Assembly: GCA_016218815.1 (NCBI GenBank)
Contig: JACRCX010000025.1
Location: 124,001-188,000, forward strand
Direction of reading: 5' to 3'
Source: Deltaproteobacteria bacterium
GTDB lineage: Bacteria > Myxococcota_A > Polyangia > DRWM01 > JAAZOP01
DNA: 64,000 nucleotides
Shown: positions 34,461-43,481 of the stretch, piece by piece
How the letters are laid out: each line of letters begins with the position of its first letter
Numbering within the stretch: position 1 is the stretch's first letter
Program-made: the position numbers and the translations under genes
Notes under the pieces: model-generated
Database searches by the model: none
What the model saw: the letters and a program-made list of their open reading frames with translations, nothing else
Told to the model about the DNA's origin: nothing

Positions 34461-35528
34461 ATGGAAGCGACCGAGTGCGTTGCGCACGGCATGCCCGATC
34501 CGACGCCGCTGGAAACTCCCGTCCGCGGCCCGCGCCTCCTGACCCACTCCGCGATGGAGGCGTGGGGACGGTGCGAGGTCGAGTACAAGATCTGCTACGA
34601 GGACCTCGTCGTCCCGACCACGTACCCCGCGGCGCTGGCAATCGGCAGCGCCGTGCACGCCGGCGTCGAGGTCTTGCACCACGGCCGGTCGCTGGCCGAA
34701 GCGTGGGTCATCGCCCAGGGCAAGATGGAATCGTCCGCGGTCCGGGCACGGCTCGCCCTCGACGAGGCGGGGCAGGCGGAGTTGGCCAGCAGCATGGCGT
34801 GGGATGCGGCGAAGGTGCGCGCCATGTTGCGCGCCTGGCTCGAACACAACGACTCCTCGCCGCGCCGTGACGCGGAGCTGCACGACCTCCAGTTCCTCGA
34901 CCGCGACCTGGAGGTCCTGGAGACCGAGTTGGCGCTGGAGGCGCCGCTGGTCAACCCCCTCACCGGCCGTCCGTCCCGGTCGTTCCGGCTGGCCGGCAAG
35001 CTCGACGCCATCGCCCGCAAGCGCGGCAACGGCGCCGACGGCTACTACGTCGTGGAGTTCAAGACGACCGGCGAGGACCTCGACGCGTTCGTCGAGGCGA
35101 TGGGGTTCTCGGCGCAGCCCTGCACCTACCAGAGCCTGGCAGAGGCGCACCTCGGAGACGATCTCGGCCCGTGCTTGGGGACGGTCCTGGACATTGTCCG
35201 CAAGCCGACGATCAGGGGGAAGAAGGACGAGACGCCCGAGACCTTCGAGGCGCGGGCGTTGGAGGAGTACCGCAGGGATCCCACCCGGTTCTTCCGTCGG
35301 GAGGTACTGCCCGTCAACGAGACGCTGCGCCGGGAAGCGATGGCGAACGCTTGGAGGATAGCCGACAGCATCCGCCGGGCGGAGAGGTACGGGTACGTGA
35401 GCAAGAGGGGGCCGTCGTGCCGGAGTGCCTACGGGGTCTGCAAGTACAGGGCGCTCTGCTGGCACGGCGACGCGGCGGGATTCGTGACGAAGGAAGTCGC
35501 ACACGAAGAACTGATCGACGAGGCGTAG
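34461..35528 (+). CDS. RecB/Cas4-like PD-(D/E)XK nuclease, probably Fe-S
   Basis: The product has 355 residues; GAAAGGAGGAGAG precedes the ATG. The PD-(D/E)XK core is visible: LTHSAMEAWGRCEVEYK (N-terminal helix with Cys38), GSAVHAGVE (His66), GKLDAIARK (Asp182), VVEFKTTG (Glu199, Lys201) and the QxxxY-like QPCTYQSLAEAH. The C-terminus has three cysteines (RGPSCRSAYGVCKYRALCW) which, with an N-terminal Cys, could hold a 4Fe-4S cluster as in Cas4/AddB. It likely degrades or processes DNA ends for recombination with the RecA and AAA+ neighbours. Confidence 0.85.
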   Translation: MEATECVAHGMPDPTPLETPVRGPRLLTHSAMEAWGRCEVEYKICYEDLVVPTTYPAALAIGSAVHAGVEVLHHGRSLAEAWVIAQGKMESSAVRARLALDEAGQAELASSMAWDAAKVRAMLRAWLEHNDSSPRRDAELHDLQFLDRDLEVLETELALEAPLVNPLTGRPSRSFRLAGKLDAIARKRGNGADGYYVVEFKTTGEDLDAFVEAMGFSAQPCTYQSLAEAHLGDDLGPCLGTVLDIVRKPTIRGKKDETPETFEARALEEYRRDPTRFFRREVLPVNETLRREAMANAWRIADSIRRAERYGYVSKRGPSCRSAYGVCKYRALCWHGDAAGFVTKEVAHEELIDEA

Positions 35529-35547
35529 CCCGTCGGAGGAGGAGACC

Positions 35548-36303
35548 ATGCAGGAGAGCACGCAGACCGAGACGGCCATGGTGCGCCCCGAGACCAGGAA
35601 CGATGGCGGCAACGGCGAGGCGATCATCCGGCCCGACGACAGCGGGCCGGTGTACGAAGATGACGTCCTGGTGCCGCGCTACGCGGTGATCCAGCCGACC
35701 TCGAAGGAGGGAACGCCGGGGACGTTCCGCTCGAACCTCGACGGCTCCGAGCGGAGCGAGCTGCGGGTGGCGCCGTTGCGCGTGCAGCGCGGGCGGGTGC
35801 TGTGGTCGGCGGAGATCGGGACCGACCCCATCTGCCGCTCGACCAACGGACTCGACCCGTCGCCGCTCATCGAGCGGCCGGTGAGCGAGACGTGCTGCGT
35901 GATCGTGGGCCGGCGCCTGCAGCCCGCGTGTCCCAAGGCGGTGTGGCCGCGGCATGGGCGGCCCGAGTGCAGGGACACGTACCTGCTGGTCGCCCTGGAC
36001 CTCTCGACCGAGACGCCGTTCGCGATGGGCTTCCACGGCGCGGCCATCCGCACGATCAAGATCATCCGCACGCTCGCCTGGCAGCGCCGCGTCGCCCTGC
36101 ACGACCTGGAGTGCCTGCTCAAGCTGCGGCGCGAGACGAGCGCCAAGGGCAACTACTTCCTGCCCATCGTGACCGCCGTCCAGCCGGTCAGCCCGGCTGG
36201 GAAGCACCGGGCTTGGTCCGACCGGTTCGCCCGCCTCGATGTCGGCTCCCAGTTCGAGAACGGGAACGGCAACGGGCAGAGCGACGACGGCCGGGCATTC
36301 TGA
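35548..36303 (+). CDS. hypothetical protein, phage-type DNA metabolism neighbour
   Basis: The product has 251 residues (GGAGGAGACC upstream). After a polar N-terminus comes VLVPRYAVIQPTSKEGTPGTF, then LRVAPLRVQRGRVLWSAEIG, a cysteine group (ICRS, CCVIVGRR, ACPKAVWPRHGRPEC) and YLLVALDLSTETPFAMGFHG. The order and its place between a RecB-like nuclease and an AAA+ ATPase suggest a ssDNA-binding or annealing accessory protein, but no family was recognised. Confidence 0.65.
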   Translation: MQESTQTETAMVRPETRNDGGNGEAIIRPDDSGPVYEDDVLVPRYAVIQPTSKEGTPGTFRSNLDGSERSELRVAPLRVQRGRVLWSAEIGTDPICRSTNGLDPSPLIERPVSETCCVIVGRRLQPACPKAVWPRHGRPECRDTYLLVALDLSTETPFAMGFHGAAIRTIKIIRTLAWQRRVALHDLECLLKLRRETSAKGNYFLPIVTAVQPVSPAGKHRAWSDRFARLDVGSQFENGNGNGQSDDGRAF

Positions 36304-36324
36304 TCCGGGAACACGGATGTCGAC

Positions 36325-37800
36325 ATGAAGATCATCGATCAATTGCGCGCCGCCCGGCGCGTGTCCGTCCCCCTCATCGCCATCGCCACCCCGGACCCCG
36401 CCACGACGATGGATATCATCGCCAAGGACATCGGGGCGCCGGTTCTGACCTGGGACGTCGTCCGCGGAATCCGCCCGGCCAACGAGGCCGGACGGGCCGC
36501 TGTGGAGACGGCGTTCCGGGACGAGGCCAAGAGCATCACCGAACCGGCCGCGATGCTCGACCGGGCGGGCCGGCTGCCGAAGGAGTCGTTGCTGTTCGTG
36601 CTCCAGGCGAACCGGTACCTCGAAGGACCGGCGGCCGAGACGGTCGTCCAGGCCATCTGGAACCTGCGCGACGCGTTCAAGGCCGACACCCGTACGTTGG
36701 TCATGCTCGGCGCCGTGTTCCGCCTGCCGCCGGAACTGGCCCAGGACGTGCTGGTGTTGGACGAGGCGCTGCCCGACGGAGAGCAACTGCGGACCGTGGT
36801 GGCGGCGCAGTTCGACGCGGCGCAGCTCGAGCCGCCCAAGGCCGTCGTGCTCGAACGGGCGGTGGACGCCCTGCGCGGCCTCGCCGCGTTTTCCGCCGAG
36901 CAGGTGACGGCGATGTCCCTGCGCAAGAGCGGGCTCGACCTCGACGCACTCTGGGAGCGGAAGCGGCGGATGATCGAGCAGGCGCCCGGGTTGTCCGTCA
37001 ACCGCTCGGGCGAGACCTATGACGACCTGCGGGGCATCGAGAACGCCAAGGCGTTCGGCCGGCGCATCCTCGGCGGGAAGGCGGCGCCCAAGGCGGTCGT
37101 GTTCATCGACGAGATCGAGAAGGCGATGGCCGGCGCGGCGGGCGACACGTCGGGCGTGTCCCAGGACTTCCTGGCCAGCCTGCTCACGTACATGCAGGAC
37201 CACGCCGCCACCGGCATCATCGCCGTCGGTCCCCGCGGCAGCGGGAAGAGCGCCTGGGCCAAGGCGACGGGCAACACGGGGAGGATTCCGACGATCGCCT
37301 TCGACCTGGGAGGCATGAAGGGGTCGCTCGTCGGCCAGTCCGAGGCCAACATCCGCGGGGCGCTCAAGGTCGTGTCCGCCGTCGCCGACGACAACGCGCT
37401 CTGGATCGCGACGTGCAACTCCATCGGCTCGCTGCCGCCTGAGCTGCTGCGCCGCTTCACCTACGGCCTGTGGTTCTTCGATCTCCCGACTGCGGACGAG
37501 CGCCAGGGCATCTGGCAGCTCTACGTCGGGAAGTACGAGCTCGCCGAGCAGAAGCTGCCCGAGGACGAGAGTTGGACAGGCGCCGAGATCCGCGTCTGTT
37601 GCGACCTGGCCTGGCGGCTCGGCTCGACCCTCGTCGAGGCGTCGAACTTCGTCGTCCCGGTCGCCCGCTCGGCGGCCCAGCAGGTCGAGCAGCTCCGCCT
37701 CCTGGCGAACGGCCGATTCATCTCCGCCTCGTCGCCCGGAGTCTACCGCTACGAGCCCACCGCCGGCGGCGGCCGCGCCGTCAACCCGGAGGGGAACTGA
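36325..37800 (+). CDS. Ycf46-like AAA+ ATPase with inverted Walker order
   Basis: The product has 491 residues. The N-terminal 1-170 resembles the Ycf46 N-domain (VPLIAIATPDPATTMDIIAK, LTWDVVRGI, LLFVLQANRYL, RTLVMLGAVFRLPPEL). The AAA+ part is unusual: a Walker-B-like VVFIDEIEKAM (258-268) precedes the only Walker A, GPRGSGKS (302-309), which is followed by GSLVGQSEANIRGAL, sensor-1 IATCN (361-365), PPELLRRFTYG and LPTADERQGIW. This suggests a circularly permuted or re-ordered core. Its stop overlaps the next gene (TGATG). Confidence 0.82.
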   Translation: MKIIDQLRAARRVSVPLIAIATPDPATTMDIIAKDIGAPVLTWDVVRGIRPANEAGRAAVETAFRDEAKSITEPAAMLDRAGRLPKESLLFVLQANRYLEGPAAETVVQAIWNLRDAFKADTRTLVMLGAVFRLPPELAQDVLVLDEALPDGEQLRTVVAAQFDAAQLEPPKAVVLERAVDALRGLAAFSAEQVTAMSLRKSGLDLDALWERKRRMIEQAPGLSVNRSGETYDDLRGIENAKAFGRRILGGKAAPKAVVFIDEIEKAMAGAAGDTSGVSQDFLASLLTYMQDHAATGIIAVGPRGSGKSAWAKATGNTGRIPTIAFDLGGMKGSLVGQSEANIRGALKVVSAVADDNALWIATCNSIGSLPPELLRRFTYGLWFFDLPTADERQGIWQLYVGKYELAEQKLPEDESWTGAEIRVCCDLAWRLGSTLVEASNFVVPVARSAAQQVEQLRLLANGRFISASSPGVYRYEPTAGGGRAVNPEGN

Positions 37801-38207
37801 TGAGCCACTTCACCAAGATCGCGCTCGAGATCCGCGACTGCGGCGCCCTCGTCGCCGCCCTCGCCGACCTGGGGCTCTCCATCGTCGAAGTCCACGACGA
37901 GCCCCAGCACCTCCACGGGTACGAGGCCGACGTACGGCCGGAGATGGCCGAGGTCATCGTCCGTCGTGAGCACGTCGGGCCCCTGTCCAACGACATCGGG
38001 TTCCGCAAGACCGACGGCGGCACGTACGAGGCCACCATCTCCGAGTACGACCAGGGGAGCGGGTACGGACAGGACTGGCGCCAGCGATTGCTCCAGCGGT
38101 ACGGCCGCCACGTCGCCGTGGCGAAGCTGGCGAAGAAGGGATTCCGGGTCGTTCGCGAGGAGGCCCGGGACGGGAAGCTCCACGTCGTTCTGCGGAGGTC
38201 GGCATGA
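37800..38207 (+). CDS. DUF1257 (Ycf35-like) protein
   Basis: The product has 135 residues starting MSHFTKIALEIRDCGALVAALADLG, the typical opening of DUF1257/Ycf35. It continues VIVRREHVGPLSNDIGFRKTDGGTYEATISEYD and ends FRVVREEARDGKLHVVLRR. The family is conserved in cyanobacteria, plastids and some phages; its function is unknown. It overlaps both neighbours, so it is coupled to the AAA+ and DUF2997 genes. Confidence 0.88.
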   Translation: MSHFTKIALEIRDCGALVAALADLGLSIVEVHDEPQHLHGYEADVRPEMAEVIVRREHVGPLSNDIGFRKTDGGTYEATISEYDQGSGYGQDWRQRLLQRYGRHVAVAKLAKKGFRVVREEARDGKLHVVLRRSA

Positions 38208-38398
38208 AGCCCATCGAGATCGAGGTGGTCGTGGGCGAGGACGGGGAGGTGACGCTCCACGTCCAGGGCGCCAAGGGCAAGACGTGCACCGACCTCACGG
38301 ACGAGGTCGAGAAGGCGCTGGGCAAGGTGACCAAGCGGACGGCGACCCGGGAGGCGTACGAGGTGCCGCTCAAGGCCCGACGATGCGCCCGCCACTGA
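38204..38398 (+). CDS. DUF2997 protein
   Basis: The product has 64 residues: MKPIEIEVVVGEDGEVTLHV, then GAKGKTCTDLTDEVEKALGK. This matches the small DUF2997 family that accompanies DUF1257. It overlaps DUF1257 by four bases (ATGA) and the radical-SAM gene by 16 bases. It is likely a small partner subunit; its biochemical role is unknown. Confidence 0.85.
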   Translation: MKPIEIEVVVGEDGEVTLHVQGAKGKTCTDLTDEVEKALGKVTKRTATREAYEVPLKARRCARH

Positions 38399-38949
38399 CC
38401 CTGCGCGTCCACGCGCTGCTGAAGCGCAGCTACGCGAACGGTCCCGGGTGCCGCGCCGTCGTCTGGGTCCAGGGCTGCTCCATCCGCTGCGCCGGCTGCT
38501 GCAATCCCGGCGCCCAGGACCGCACCGGCGGGCGGGTGATCGCCGTCGCCGAGGTCCTCGCCTGGGTCCGTTCCATCACGAGCATCGAGGGCGTCACGCT
38601 CTCCGGCGGCGAACCGCTCGATCAGCCCGAAGCCGTGGCCGCGCTCCTGCGCAGAGTCCGGCGGACGACCGACTTCTCCGTCATCCTCTTCACCGGCTTC
38701 GACTGGACCCGCGTCGCCGGCACCCCGGCGCTCATGGACGTCGCCCGCCTGGCCGACGTCGTGGTCGCCGGCCCGTACCGGCGCCGCCAACACCTCGGGT
38801 ACGCCTTGCTCGGCTCCGCGAACCAGACCATCCACCTGCTCACCGACCGCTACAAGCTGCCGGACCTGGAAGCCGTGCCCGAAGTGGAGGTTGTGCTCGA
38901 CGAGGTCCACACCGTGCTCACCGGCGTCAACGACGCGACCGTGACGTAG
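38383..38949 (+). CDS. minimal radical-SAM / 4Fe-4S single-cluster protein (NrdG-like fold)
   Basis: The product has 188 residues. The cluster motif is CSIRCAGC (Cx3Cx2C), preceded by VVWVQGC and followed by VTLSGGEPLDQPEAV (the GGEP SAM-binding motif). The domain is short, like anaerobic ribonucleotide reductase activase, and no NrdD is nearby. Encoded directly after the Ycf46/Ycf35/DUF2997 set, it probably modifies or activates one of those proteins; this is inference. The start ATG lies within the DUF2997 gene. Confidence 0.86.
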   Translation: MRPPLTLRVHALLKRSYANGPGCRAVVWVQGCSIRCAGCCNPGAQDRTGGRVIAVAEVLAWVRSITSIEGVTLSGGEPLDQPEAVAALLRRVRRTTDFSVILFTGFDWTRVAGTPALMDVARLADVVVAGPYRRRQHLGYALLGSANQTIHLLTDRYKLPDLEAVPEVEVVLDEVHTVLTGVNDATVT

Positions 38950-38977
38950 ACCTGACACCAACGCGAAGGAGACCGAC

Positions 38978-39907
38978 ATGATCGATGCCGATACCGGCAC
39001 CGGGCAGGTGCCGCTGCAGATGAACAACCACGGCGTGTTCGACCGCGCCGTGTGCCTGAGCCTCGCAATGGGCTGCCTCGGGACCCGCCGCAAGGTGCCG
39101 TCCGCAAGCGTCCAGGTCGACGCGGACAAGGACCTCTTGCACGTCAGCAAGGCGATCCTCGAGTCCGAGGAGCTCGACGCGATCAAGACCCTGGACGGGG
39201 AGATGCGCATCTGGCTCGCGAAGCGCGCCCTGCCGTCCCCGTTCCGCAGGGGGACGTACCTCATCCCGCTCGACCTCGTGGAGCAGGTGGACGGGAAGAT
39301 CGTCCAGTACCAGGAGAAGCGCCGTTTCCTGGCCGACGCGTTCCTGGCCGCCTACGACGCCTCCGTCGAGAGCGCCAAGAAGCGCTTGAACGGCCTGTTC
39401 AACGCGGCGGACTATCCCGGCGCCGACAAGGTCCGGGCCGCGTTCTACGTGGACGTGCGGTACCTGGCGTTCGGCGTCCCCGACAAGCTCGAAGGGATTC
39501 GCAAGGACATCTTCCAGCGCGAGAAGCAGAAGGCCGAGGCCGAGTGGCGGAGCGCGTCGGAGGAGGTCCGGCAGGCGCTGCGCGCGGGCTTGGCCGACGT
39601 CGTCGGTCACATGGTCGAGCGCCTCCAGGGCAATGGCGACGGGAAGCCGAAGGTCTTTCGCGACACCCTGGTCGTGAACATGAGCGAGTACCTCGAGCTG
39701 TTCGACCCGCGCAACATCACCGACGACGCCCAGCTCGCCCAGCTCGTGGGCCGGTGCCGGAACATCCTGGACGGCGTGGATGCCGACGCACTGCGCGCCA
39801 GCGACGCCATCCGGTCCAAGGTCAAGAGCGGGATGCAGGAGATCCAGACCGTCCTGGACACGATGGTCATCGACCGCCCGGCGCGGCGCATCGTCCTGGA
39901 GGACTGA
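38978..39907 (+). CDS. hypothetical protein (DUF3150-like?)
   Basis: The product has 309 residues (GAAGGAGACC upstream). It is helical and charged: DADKDLLHVSKAILESEEL, RRGTYLIPLDLVEQVD, KRRFLADAFLAAYDASVESAKKRLN, YLELFDPRNITDDAQLAQL. The layout resembles DUF3150-type plasmid/phage proteins encoded beside AAA+ (MoxR-like) ATPases; this is a weak match from memory. A coiled-coil partner for the AAA+ protein is plausible. Confidence 0.62.
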   Translation: MIDADTGTGQVPLQMNNHGVFDRAVCLSLAMGCLGTRRKVPSASVQVDADKDLLHVSKAILESEELDAIKTLDGEMRIWLAKRALPSPFRRGTYLIPLDLVEQVDGKIVQYQEKRRFLADAFLAAYDASVESAKKRLNGLFNAADYPGADKVRAAFYVDVRYLAFGVPDKLEGIRKDIFQREKQKAEAEWRSASEEVRQALRAGLADVVGHMVERLQGNGDGKPKVFRDTLVVNMSEYLELFDPRNITDDAQLAQLVGRCRNILDGVDADALRASDAIRSKVKSGMQEIQTVLDTMVIDRPARRIVLED

Positions 39908-39909
39908 CG

Positions 39910-40290
39910 GTGTCCCGCGACATGCGCCCCGAGGTGCGACGGTGGGGTCCGTCGGCGGGGATGTTCGTGAGCGCCGCCACGGCCATCGACCTTCTGGCCG
40001 CTGTCTCCCAGGCGCAGCCCGAGATCGCCATGGAGCATGCCGACGAGGCGAGCCACGACGTCTCCCGCATCCGTTGGGAGGACGGCGCGGCCATCCTCGA
40101 CCGCTTCGCCAGCCTCGACGAGCGGATCATGTCGTTCGTCATCGCCGAGGTGGAGGAACTGCGGGGTGGGCCCATCCGGCCCGAAACGGACGTTCTCGCG
40201 TTTCTCGGCAATCTCCGGTCCAACGCCGAGTCGTGGCGCGCCTGCCTCGACCCCGACGACGGCTCCCTTGAGCTGCTCCTCGACGCGTAG
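39910..40290 (+). CDS. hypothetical small protein
   Basis: A GTG start 2 bases after the upstream stop opens 126 residues: MSRDMRPEVRRWGPSAGM, then FVSAATAIDLLAAVSQAQP and an acidic helical body ending SLELLLDA. No domain was recognised. It is likely coupled to the preceding gene. Confidence 0.6.
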   Translation: MSRDMRPEVRRWGPSAGMFVSAATAIDLLAAVSQAQPEIAMEHADEASHDVSRIRWEDGAAILDRFASLDERIMSFVIAEVEELRGGPIRPETDVLAFLGNLRSNAESWRACLDPDDGSLELLLDA

Positions 40291-40401
40291 TCCCTCGCGG
40301 GGAAGGCCGGGGGGCGGGAACCCCACAGGGGTGTAGCGCCGTAGGCATGGCCAAGCACCTTGCCCGCCCCCCGGCCAACCTTCATTCCGAAAGGAGTCCC
40401 G

Positions 40402-41973
40402 ATGCTCGCACGAGTCCACTCCGCTGTCCTCGACGGCATCGTTGCCCGCGAGACGGTCGTAGAGATCGAGTTCGACCGCCGCTGGGCGGCGCCGCGCTGG
40501 ACGGGCTGGGTGCAGCGCGCTGCCAGGGAGTGCCTGGTCCGCGTCCAGTCGGCCCTGCGCCGCTGCGGCTTCGACATTGCACCGCACTGCATCGTGATGG
40601 GCGCCGATCCCGGCGACCCGCCGGTTCGCTCGGCTGCTCTCGACCTGCCGGTCGCCATCGGTCTGCTCATCGCGACCGGCCACCTTCCGCCGGCGGTTGG
40701 CGAGGCGACGTGGTACGCGGGTGAGCTGACGCTGGCCGGCTCCCTCTTGCCCGTCCGAGGCGCGCTGCCCATGGCGCTGGCCGCGAAGGCCGCCGGCGCG
40801 AAGACCATCACCCTGTCGAGCCGGAACGCACGGGAGGTGGTGCCCTGGGTGAATGGGATCGAGGTGCTTGGGGCGCAAACCCTCGGCGACGTGCTGCTCC
40901 ACGTCCTGGGCCAGCAGCGGCTGTCGGCCGTGGTTGCACCCGTGGTCGCCGGCCGGTCCACGCCCGAGGACGACGTCATCCCCGGCTCGCCCGAAGCGCG
41001 CCGGGCGCTCGAGGTCGCCGCCGCCGGCGGCCACCACCTGCTTCTGGTCGGTTCGCCCGGGTGCGGGAAGACGCTCCTGGCGTCCCGCCTGCCGCTGCTC
41101 CTGCCGCCCCCGTCGTTCGAGGAGGCGAGGGAGGCGGCGAGCGTCTGGTCCGCCGCCGGCCTGCTCGACCCCGACCGCCACGACCCCAGCCGCCGGCCCT
41201 TCCGGGCACCGCACCACACGGTGAGCTTCGCAGGATTGCTCGGCGGCGGGAACCCGACCCGGCCGGGAGAGGCCAGCTTGGCGCATCACGGCGTCCTCTT
41301 CCTCGACGAGCTGCCGGAGTTCAACACGGGGGCGCTGGACATCGTCCGTCATGCGGCCCGCACCGGCGAGGCGTCGATCTGCCGGTCGGACGGGACGGTC
41401 CGGCTCCCGGCACGGTTCCAACTCGTCGCTGCGGCGAATCCGTGCCCGTGCGGCTTCCACGGAAGCGCGAACCGCCCCTGCCGCTGCAAGCCGACCGCCA
41501 TCCAGCACCACCAGGCACGACTGCGTTTCCCCCTGGGCGACGTGTTCGACATCCGGATCCGCGTCCGTCCCGTGCCGATGGAGGAGGTCGACGAGGCACA
41601 GCCGACCATCGCCGCGGTGAAGAACCGGGTGGCGGCGGCGAGAGAGCGCCAGGAGCGCCGGGCCGGACGCCTGGGCTTGGCCACCACGACCAACGCCGCG
41701 CTGGCCGAGGAGGACACCCAGCGCCTCCTCCCGCCCGACTCGCGTGCTCGGCGTTTCCTGGACGTGTACGCGAGGAGGGGTGGTCTCGAGACGGGGTCGG
41801 TGCTGCGGGTCGTGCGCGTGGCGCGGACCCTGGCCGACCTCGCGGGGGTGGACGACATCGAAGAGCGGCACGTCGCCGAGGCCATCGGGCTGGTCGACCC
41901 GGATGGGCCGGGGCCGGGCTTGGTGCCGGAGACGGACGTCCCGACGGCCCACGACACGGGGGACTCACCATGA
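40402..41973 (+). CDS. ComM/YifB-family Mg-chelatase-like AAA+ ATPase
   Basis: The product has 523 residues with the full ComM order: N-terminal Lon-type S5 domain (MLARVHSAVLDGIVARETVVEIEF..., PVRSAALDLPVAIGLLIATG, WYAGELTLAGSLLPVRGALP), Walker A GSPGCGKT, RPFRAPHHTVSFAGLLGGG, Walker B GVLFLDELPEF, sensor 1 AAANPCPCG and C-terminal RARRFLDVYARRGG. ComM promotes branch migration in natural transformation. In this context it fits homologous recombination with RecA and the RecB-like nuclease. AAAGGAGT precedes the ATG. Confidence 0.93.
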   Translation: MLARVHSAVLDGIVARETVVEIEFDRRWAAPRWTGWVQRAARECLVRVQSALRRCGFDIAPHCIVMGADPGDPPVRSAALDLPVAIGLLIATGHLPPAVGEATWYAGELTLAGSLLPVRGALPMALAAKAAGAKTITLSSRNAREVVPWVNGIEVLGAQTLGDVLLHVLGQQRLSAVVAPVVAGRSTPEDDVIPGSPEARRALEVAAAGGHHLLLVGSPGCGKTLLASRLPLLLPPPSFEEAREAASVWSAAGLLDPDRHDPSRRPFRAPHHTVSFAGLLGGGNPTRPGEASLAHHGVLFLDELPEFNTGALDIVRHAARTGEASICRSDGTVRLPARFQLVAAANPCPCGFHGSANRPCRCKPTAIQHHQARLRFPLGDVFDIRIRVRPVPMEEVDEAQPTIAAVKNRVAAARERQERRAGRLGLATTTNAALAEEDTQRLLPPDSRARRFLDVYARRGGLETGSVLRVVRVARTLADLAGVDDIEERHVAEAIGLVDPDGPGPGLVPETDVPTAHDTGDSP

Positions 41974-42464
41974 ACACGAAGAACGACGCCGGGCACGGCG
42001 TACTGGTGCGCGTCTCGCCGCGGGAGCTGTCGCACGTCCTGGCCGCACTGCGCCTGCTCCAGACCGCAGGGCGGCACTCGGCCGACCTGGATGACATCGC
42101 CACCGATTCCGGGAACCACGCCCCGATGGCGCCCGACGACATCGACGACCTCTGCGAGCGCCTGAACCTCTCTCGCAACGTGGGCGAGGTCATGCGGGGC
42201 CTGCCGTCCATGGTCGTGCTGAGCGGCGGGGAGACGTGGACCGCGCTCGACGACGTGGAACTCGTGTTCCTCCCCGCCGACGCCGACGAGGACATCCTGG
42301 GGATGTACGACAACGGCGAGGACGCCGACCACATCGTTCCCGATGTCACGTTCACGCCGCCGGCGGGCGTGTTCGACCTCGACCGGCTCGTGCGTGAGCT
42401 GCCCCTGGACGTGCTGGAGGAGTACCGGCTGAAGGCCGGGAAGGAACCGGGGGGTGGGGAATGA
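41970..42464 (+). CDS. hypothetical protein
   Basis: The product has 164 residues, ATGA-coupled to the ComM-like gene. It begins MNTKNDAGHGVLVRVSPREL and is acidic (FLPADADEDILGMYDNGEDAD). No domain was recognised. It is the first of a chain of small, overlapping, low-isoelectric-point genes of the type found in phage and plasmid early regions. Confidence 0.65.
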   Translation: MNTKNDAGHGVLVRVSPRELSHVLAALRLLQTAGRHSADLDDIATDSGNHAPMAPDDIDDLCERLNLSRNVGEVMRGLPSMVVLSGGETWTALDDVELVFLPADADEDILGMYDNGEDADHIVPDVTFTPPAGVFDLDRLVRELPLDVLEEYRLKAGKEPGGGE

Positions 42465-42685
42465 ACCAGCGCAATGCAGCCGCCGCCACGCACCTCGCGC
42501 TGGTCACGGGCGAGGAGTCCGCCACGCGGCTGGCCGGCAGGCTCATCGCAGCGTCAACGTGGTTCAGCGTCACGCCGATGCCGGACGGCATCTTCGCATT
42601 CGCGGTGAAGCGGGAGCCCGCGGTCGTGGCTCTGGTGCAGCGGCATCTGGCCGCAGCCGAGGCTGAAGGGAGCGAGGACGGATGA
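42461..42685 (+). CDS. hypothetical small protein
   Basis: The product has 74 residues (MNQRNAAAATHLALVTGEES, then FSVTPMPDGIFAFAVKREP), ATGA-coupled on both sides. It has the alternating pattern of a small alpha/beta domain with no match recognised. Confidence 0.6.
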   Translation: MNQRNAAAATHLALVTGEESATRLAGRLIAASTWFSVTPMPDGIFAFAVKREPAVVALVQRHLAAAEAEGSEDG

Positions 42686-42861
42686 CACGCACGAGGCGTG
42701 TCCGGCCGAGGCCGAGGAAGGACCTGCGCCAGGTCGTGGACCGCATCGCGGTCGAGCGGCTGCTGTCGGAGACGACGGTCCTGCGCGTGACCCAGGAGTT
42801 CATCGAGGAGCGCGGCCTCGGGGCCGCGTGTGCCGGCTACCTCGAAAGGAGGTCGCGGTGA
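42682..42861 (+). CDS. hypothetical 59-residue basic protein
   Basis: The ATG overlaps the previous TGA and the TGA overlaps the next GTG, leaving no spare base. The protein begins MTRTRRVRPRPRKDLRQVVD and continues as a helix (IAVERLLSETTVLRVTQEFIEE). A basic N-terminus plus helix could bind DNA or RNA, but this is a guess. Confidence 0.6.
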   Translation: MTRTRRVRPRPRKDLRQVVDRIAVERLLSETTVLRVTQEFIEERGLGAACAGYLERRSR

Positions 42862-43481
42862 GCAAGGACCAGGTCAAGGTCGTGGTCGAGCTGACCGAAC
42901 GGCAGCGGCGCCACCTCCTGGATGGGCTCCGGCTGCTGCTAATGCTGGTCGAGCGATACCCGCGCGGCAAGGGCACCAGCGCCGGCGTGAAGCGGCCGGT
43001 GACGATCGACGAGATCACCGTCCTCGACGCGCTCATCAACGCGGCGCCTCGGGGCACGGCCCAGAAGCTCCTGCCCAAGGAGGTGGCCGAGCGGCTCCAC
43101 CGCTGGGGCGACAGGGACGACCTGTACGGTGCGTTCGAGGACGCGTTCGCAAACGCCTACGACCAGGACGAGTTCGAATTCGGCGAGCGCGACTTCTACG
43201 ACCCCGAGACGGGGAAGTCCTACCGGACCCAGCTCGCGCTGGATATCGACGAGTCGGAGCCGCCCGACGAGGACACCTGCCCCGAGTGCGGCGGCGAACT
43301 CGCCGACGCCACCGACATCCCCGACGACGCCATCTGCGACGCGTGCGGCTGGTCGCGGTCGGGAGTCCGGCGGTGCATCCGATGTGGCGGGCACGATGGC
43401 CTCGTTTCTGGCAATGCCGTTTGCGCCACGTGCTGGGCCCCGGGTCCGCCGCACGATCCCAAGAAGGGAGGCCGGCGATGA
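42858..43481 (+). CDS. hypothetical protein with C-terminal zinc ribbons
   Basis: The product has 207 residues from a GTG (AAAGGAGG upstream). The helical N-terminus (VVELTERQRRHLLDGLRLLLML) is followed by an acidic middle and two zinc-ribbon pairs (CPECGGELAD...CDACGW and CIRCGG...CATCW). The ribbons suggest nucleic-acid or ribosome contact. Confidence 0.68.
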   Translation: MSKDQVKVVVELTERQRRHLLDGLRLLLMLVERYPRGKGTSAGVKRPVTIDEITVLDALINAAPRGTAQKLLPKEVAERLHRWGDRDDLYGAFEDAFANAYDQDEFEFGERDFYDPETGKSYRTQLALDIDESEPPDEDTCPECGGELADATDIPDDAICDACGWSRSGVRRCIRCGGHDGLVSGNAVCATCWAPGPPHDPKKGGRR

